From Cymbidium sinense (taxonomy: Eukaryota; Streptophyta; Magnoliopsida; Asparagales; Orchidaceae), in contig CM038229.1 of the NCBI GenBank assembly GCA_021442155.1, positions 98,371,271 to 98,435,270 on the forward strand: a stretch of DNA of 64,000 bases, written 5' to 3'. Each line of letters starts with the position of its first letter. Positions within the stretch are counted from its first letter, which is position 1. A program made the position numbers and the translations under genes. The notes below the pieces were generated by a model, which saw nothing but the letters and a program-made list of their open reading frames with translations, did not search any database and was not told the DNA's origin. This document shows, one piece after another, positions 58,211-64,000 of this stretch.

Positions 58211-61173
58211 GCTTTGTATTAAAAAATCTTCCAATTAAGAAATTGTTCTCCCAACACATTGTTGGAGAATAGTGACAAGAAGTATAAAATGTGTGAGGGA
58301 GAGAAAGAAAAAATAATATTATGTGAATTATCTTGTCATAAGCTTTTATGTGATTATATTTGAGAGTGAATTTTATGTATTTTATGTGAATGATGAACTC
58401 TTTACCGACATATCAATTTGTCAACTAGAAATATTGCAACATATCATTTTACTAACTCTACATGATTATTATGCATCATATGGAGGGTGTTCTTGAGCAA
58501 TTAAATATCTTTTATGTTATTATGTTTGTGTATATGAGAATAATAGTTATGAACCGAATAATTTGTAGGTGATAAGAGAATGATATCTTGGAAGGAGATT
58601 AAGTTAGCAAGCTTATGTTATGTGACATAAGATTAATTGATATTGGTGGTAGTAATATGATTCCTACTGTTGTAGCTCAAGTAAGATGATCCTTTCAAAA
58701 TTTTCTCTTTTTTTTCAATCCTACAATGAATTTAAAGGTTTGGTTGTTAGCTTCTGTTATTTCTTTGATGATCATCAAACCTTCTTAGACAAGTCGAGGT
58801 ATATAATTTGATTATTTGTATTGAGTTAATGGTAGTTCTCCAAATTATCTTAATTTTACTTAAAATTTATTTTCTTCTTTTTTTTCTTTCTTAGTTGTTC
58901 TGCATTTTTTGTTTTTTTACATTATTTTATCATTCAAGCAATGCTATTTCAATCTATCTCAAACTTTTCAACTCTCTAAGAGTAATGTTCTTAAAGGGGA
59001 GTAGAAATAAGGCATAATAAGAATGATAATTTTGTGCAATTTGACAACTTGTTCACATGATCAAGTTTTGATTTGAAAAGTTTGTGCATGTCATCAGCAT
59101 TATCATCATGATGGATTATCATCATCATCAAAGTGCAAACATATCAAAATAAAATCATCATTCATTTATAGAAAGAATCATCTATTCATAAAAAAATTGC
59201 TGATTTAAAATTATTATATTGTCAATATCATTGCCATCATCATGAAAGTTGTTTATTACTATCATGATCATCAATAAATTTTAATTAATTTAAACTTTAA
59301 CATGGAAAGAAACACTGTTTCTTTTATATATATGAAAAGAATATGCCATTTTCATCTTTAATTAAGAAACGAGGAGTCAAGAAGAATTTACGCAACATGA
59401 ATATAATAATATGGAATCACTTTTCTTTTGTCTGAGCATTAGCAAATTTTACATGTTTAAAGTATGGTAGGTTATCTTCCCTCTATCTTCCACATTTTAT
59501 TAAGGCTCCAACATAAGAAACAAAAGCATTAATGTTGATTTAAAGTGAAGCGTCTAATTTTATTTTATCTTCAAGCCATTTATGGAGAGAACCAATCAAT
59601 CAAGCATGCAGTCAATCAAAGAATGAAATCAGGAGTTCATCCATCATTGAAGTGGCCACCATTTATAAGAAATTTATTTTTATTTCAGTTGTAACTTGTA
59701 ATGAAGATGATATCAATAAATAATTGCTTTATAGTAGAAAAGATTCTTGAATATGTTCAATTGATTTAGTGTAATTGAGTGTTGCTTTAAGGGGTAATAA
59801 AATGTAGAGTTATTGTCCTCTATTTTTAGGAGTCTTTGGTGAGACATCCTAAAGATTATTTTTTGTATCTTCAATTTACTATTCTTAGAGTAATAATTTT
59901 TTCTCTTTTTTGCAATCTATGATCTCTCTCTCATGGTAACTCCTCTTATTGTACTAGCAAAAACACCACCTTACTTGACACCATGGTTGAAACTTCATAC
60001 AATCACAAGGCCTATCATCTACATCAAATATGCTCAAAAGGAATAGAATATGTTAAAGTGTTTTCATTGGTTGTTAAAAGTTCACTAATTTGACTATTAT
60101 TGGCCTTTCTTATGCAGTTTGATCTCAGAGTTACCTCATCCAGACATAACAACTACATTTTTCATGGAACTTTCGATAGAGTTTATGTCTCAATTAAAAG
60201 CATTTAAAGTTCAGACTTGCAAATTGAGGAAGTCACCCTGTAATTTGAACAAATCACGAAAATTGTGATATAAAAAATTAAACCATTTCATGAAAAATGC
60301 AAAGATAACATGTAGTTAGTTTAATCACTATGTATACTTGAAACTCCATGTTGTTATATTTGTTTATTTGCTCTTATATATTAATGATATGTTCAGGACA
60401 TATAAGAGCAAGGTGGAAATCGATAATCTAAAGGCTCAATGAAGGAACTTGGAAAAGAAGATCCTTGGGATGGAAGTTAAGACAATGGTAAAGGCATAAT
60501 TTAGTTAATGCAAACTCAATATCTAGAACAAGCACTTCAGAGGTCTGGCATCAATAAAAATGCTAAACATGTGTGATCAATTGGTCTCGCATATAATTCC
60601 GAGTGCAATATTATTTTCAAGAACAAGTGATGATAAAAGGTTGATAAAGAGTGTTTGATATGCAAAAATATTGGGAGCCTTTATGTATGTAAAGATGTGT
60701 ATACGGCCTAATTTCTCACACGCTATTAATATGATGAGTTGGCATATGCACATTTCTGATATAGGTCAATAGCATATAGTAGATTGTATTTTGTAATATA
60801 CTCAAGGTATTATAAATATTAGTCTGACATTCAAAAAAATAATACAAATTTTAAACAGGTAAAATTAGGCAATGCAAGTCTTAGATAAATAATATCACAG
60901 TAGCCCATAATGACAGCCCAAAAGTATAAAGTTGACTATCATCCAAATAACAACAAGCCTTAATCTCACTAAGTGGGGTACATGAATCTTCCGTCCATTG
61001 TATCCTATGTAAATTCTCATTTAATTCAAGTATACTAAGATCATTTTTTTACATCTTAACCAAGTCTTTTAGATCTACCTTTACCTTTCTTAACATAAGG
61101 CAAATCTAACGATCTACTCTCCTATAAAGTTGACTACCATAAAATTTAGCGTTGATTATTGATGCAGAAGATG

Positions 61174-61258
<85 letters not shown>

Positions 61259-62904
61259 TTATTATCCTCATTTGTCAACCTATTAATTTTTGTCAAATAA
61301 AGATTAATTAATTTTGCTTTTGAGACATCTTATTAATTTTGTATGGAATTATGTGTGAGATCGGATATTTTTTTATTTTAATGATGGTAAATAAAATGAA
61401 ATCGATAAATAATGGTGGTCCCATTCTAAAAGGTGAAGTTTTTATTTCCGATATCCCATTTTGAGTGAAAAGAAGGCTCTTCTCTCTCTCTCTCTCTCTC
61501 TCTCAAGAATACCTCTTTAGAAGTGGAAAAAAATCCGTGCTCTTCTTTGGATTTGACGCACGATTACATCTTGATGATTTGACATGAGATCAGATAAATT
61601 TATTTTTATATTTATATATTTTAACAAGTATCGAGTTATATCATGTTGAATCGTTGAAATAATTTTTTTTCATCTTTTGTATTGATTATTTGAAAATTTT
61701 AGATCAAAGTCATTCAATTTTTTTTTTTGAGAATGATTTGATCATTTTGAAATCGATATTCTTTAGATGAATTTTCTATTAGAGTAATATAAAATATTTT
61801 TCTATCTATCATTTATAACATGAAATGATATTTGAGATTTATATTTAAAAAAAAAAGAAAAAAAAAGAAAGGGGAATATGAACCACTTATGTTTCATCTC
61901 ATCTGATGGGCATATATATAAATATACATAAGTTAATATAAATGTTATAATTATTCCATTTATATATATATAATATAAGTTAATATAAATGGTATAATTA
62001 TTCTATTTAATTGGTTTTTTTTTTATAAGGCCGAATCTGAAACGGAATATTTGTAATATAGTTTAACTGAATATAGCGCATTAATATTTTTTTAGTTTAT
62101 TTATTACATTTATTTATTTATAACATTTCATATTCATTTCAGATTTTACATTCATCTTTGTTAATCTGAAATATTTTACATTTAATTGCTTTATACGATT
62201 AATTCCAAACAGAATATTTATTAAGTAAATATAATGATTACACTTACTATTTAATATTTCTAAAAAATTTTTTATTTCAAAAATTTTTAAATATTTATGT
62301 ATAAATATTCTGTTTTAAATTTTATAGATAATTATTGTTTTAATATTTGGTAAATATTTTCTAATTGAATAATATAAATTGAAATATTTAATAAAATATT
62401 ACAGTTAATATTTATTATTTTAAAATAATATAAATTGAAATATTATGTCACTAAAATGATCTCTATTATATTAATTTATTTATTTTTGAAATATATGAAT
62501 ATTACATATGAATTATATTTAAATCTACGAAAAATAATCGGAGAAAGATTATTTTTTTGCTAGATTTTTATAAATATGTGATAAATTTATATTATTCATC
62601 TAAATATATAGATCCAAAGATGTATGGTTGTAATTTATTATCAATATTTGTTGACTATAATTTTAAGAGTATCATTTACAAATTATTTATGTCGAAAATA
62701 AATTCAATGTTGTGTTAGGTATCTTATATGTGCATTTTATTAAACATTTTATTTCAAGCATATTTTGTTTCATTATATATTTATATATGACAATGTTATT
62801 AATTGAGTATTATTTTTATTCGGTTAATGTTTCTATATCTTAATTTGAATAACATTTGATCTTTAACTTTAAGAAATGAAAAGAACATATCACTATTATT
62901 CTTG
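58211..62904. other. AT-rich spacer, no gene seen
   Basis: No coding sequence recognised on either strand. Local features: ATC/CAT-rich words at 59095-59270, a basic/acidic piece near 60395-60480 (KSKVEIDNLKAQ, interrupted), a (CT)n(TA)n microsatellite at 61177-61253, a (CT)n run at 61481-61504, and very AT-rich DNA from 61600 to 62880. Confidence 0.55.
61177..61253. repeat. (TC)n(TA)n compound microsatellite
   Basis: About 22 TC units followed by about 17 TA units. Confidence 0.95.
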
Positions 62905-64000
62905 GGTGTATGGATCTTGACGATCCGGTTGAACGCGCCTTCTTGAAAGCACTATTGAACAAAGGGATAACTTTGAAAAGTGGGAGCATTAACCGCGTAG
63001 TGTCTTATGATCATGAAGCATTCCATTCAGAAATTATAAGAATGCAATGCGAAGAGGAATGTGCTAAAAGTTTCACGCAATAGGACCATTTAGTTAGTTC
63101 TTAAAGGTCGAACGAGGACTATTCTTAGTAAACTTCGTTTCAATGCGATAAAGGCAATGGAAACATAAGAGAGTACATTATGGAGATGTCTAATTTTGTC
63201 ACTACGAGAGCACTAAAATTAGAGATGTGATGATATTCTTTGATTTTGATCTCTCTTCCCACAATTTAATCCTTCTAAGATAAGTTTATAATAATCAAAA
63301 GGAAAAATGGACTCTTAATGATGCTCATGTGTGCAAGGAAGAGAGATTAAAATATGACAAAATATAAAGCACTCACTTAGTCATTTCTTGTGGTATTGTT
63401 GCTAAAAAAAAAAAACTTAAAGGCAAGGACAAAGGGACTTCAGATAAGGTGTAATGAAACAAGAGAAATGTTGTTACTTTTTCTTTTGCAAGAAGGCGAT
63501 CATGTGAAAAGGATTGTGTATGCAAGTGGTTGGTGAAAAAGGTAAACTTCTCAACTTTGTTTTTCGAGTTAATTTATCCTTAGTACCAAATCACACTTGG
63601 TGGATGATCTGATGCTACTCACATATATGACTATGCGGGTTGTCTAAGGAGGCGATCTTTGAAAAATTCATTTATGTGAAAAATGACAATAAAGCTCTGT
63701 TGAAGCAATATGCTATCTGATTATATCTAGAATCAGTTGTATTTTGAATTTACATGTGTTTATATCATCATTTAGATGAAATTTAATTTCTATTTCTTGT
63801 TTGGACAAATCTGGTTATTCTTGTTCATTTGAAAATAGAAAATTTAGTCTCTTTCAAGATTCAAATATTATATGCGGTTCTTTGATTGATAATCTATATA
63901 AATTCGATATTTCTTCACAAATTAATGAAACCTTGCATGCAAGTAATTTTGATACAAAGCGAAAATTAATAAATGAGAATTCATATATGTTATGACACTG
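62905..64000 (+). mobile_element. Ty1/copia element, degenerate gag-protease region, truncated by window end
   Basis: Order of a copia polyprotein start: gag N-terminal text (MDLDDPVERAF at 62911), SLMIMKHSI-like text in a second frame near 63005, then KGNGNIREYIMEMSNFVT (63152-63205), LISLP near 63250, a zinc-knuckle area (FFCKK near 63480, final Cys at 63517) and a protease area with Trp-Trp near 63600, where the Asp-Ser-Gly motif is lost. A 64-codon piece (63801-63995) with SGYSCSFENRKFSLF and GSLIDNLYKFD matches the stretch before the GAG-pre-integrase His motif. The His codon is at the window edge after a stop. No LTR is seen upstream within the window. Confidence 0.8.

Noticed and set aside
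60371..60480. Coiled-coil-like piece (KSKVEIDNLKAQ, then LEKKILGMEVKT)
   Set aside because: Too short, with a stop inside and no neighbouring exon recognisable; it could be a decayed gene or transposon piece.

Overview
The window looks like intergenic, repeat-dominated DNA from a flowering plant. One plant-type intron-containing gene, an R2R3-MYB transcription factor, lies among long-terminal-repeat retrotransposons, a LINE fragment, endogenous pararetrovirus (Caulimoviridae) copies and AT-rich spacer with microsatellites. A monocot is possible, but this is an impression and not a demonstration. I see no tRNA, rRNA, CRISPR array or bacterial-style operon. All calls come from reading translations and repeat alignments by eye.

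Layout. 1-8483 is the 3' part of a Ty3/gypsy element of the Tat/Ogre type on the plus strand (element A: RNase H, second RNase H, integrase, 3' tail, then a long 3' LTR). 8484-14070 is the 5' part of a second member on the minus strand (element B: gag-side internal DNA and its 5' LTR). B sits inside the integrase of a chromovirus-like element whose remnant is 14071-14560. 15347-17281 is the MYB gene. 17300-21700 is AT-rich spacer. 21705-24768 is a truncated LTR of the same Tat family (D). A third element (C) interrupts it: 5' LTR 24769-29044, primer-binding-like site, gag, protease, reverse transcriptase, RNase H and integrase remnants, then a truncated 3' LTR 39112-41152. A small antisense piece of a MYB R2 repeat follows at 41159-41302.

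43478-44086 is a DUF4283/zinc-knuckle fragment of LINE type. From 44203 to about 57340 there are two broken, head-to-tail copies of a caulimovirid genome, in the order movement protein, coat protein with zinc knuckle, protease, reverse transcriptase, RNase H, downstream region, promoter/tail. A third 5' leader piece follows to about 58210. 58250-62900 is AT-rich spacer. 62905-64000 is the start of a degenerate Ty1/copia gag-protease region that runs off the window.

Nearly every mobile copy is dead: stops and small insertions or deletions are frequent and no full polyprotein is open. Even the MYB gene appears one base short at each of its two splice junctions, so consensus errors in the assembly should be considered alongside real decay. 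The most unusual items are the MYB fragment that reads like a spliced copy next to a broken LTR, the shuffled pararetrovirus concatemer with a palindromic promoter-proximal repeat, and the very long modular LTRs whose leader cassette and subrepeat number differ from copy to copy.
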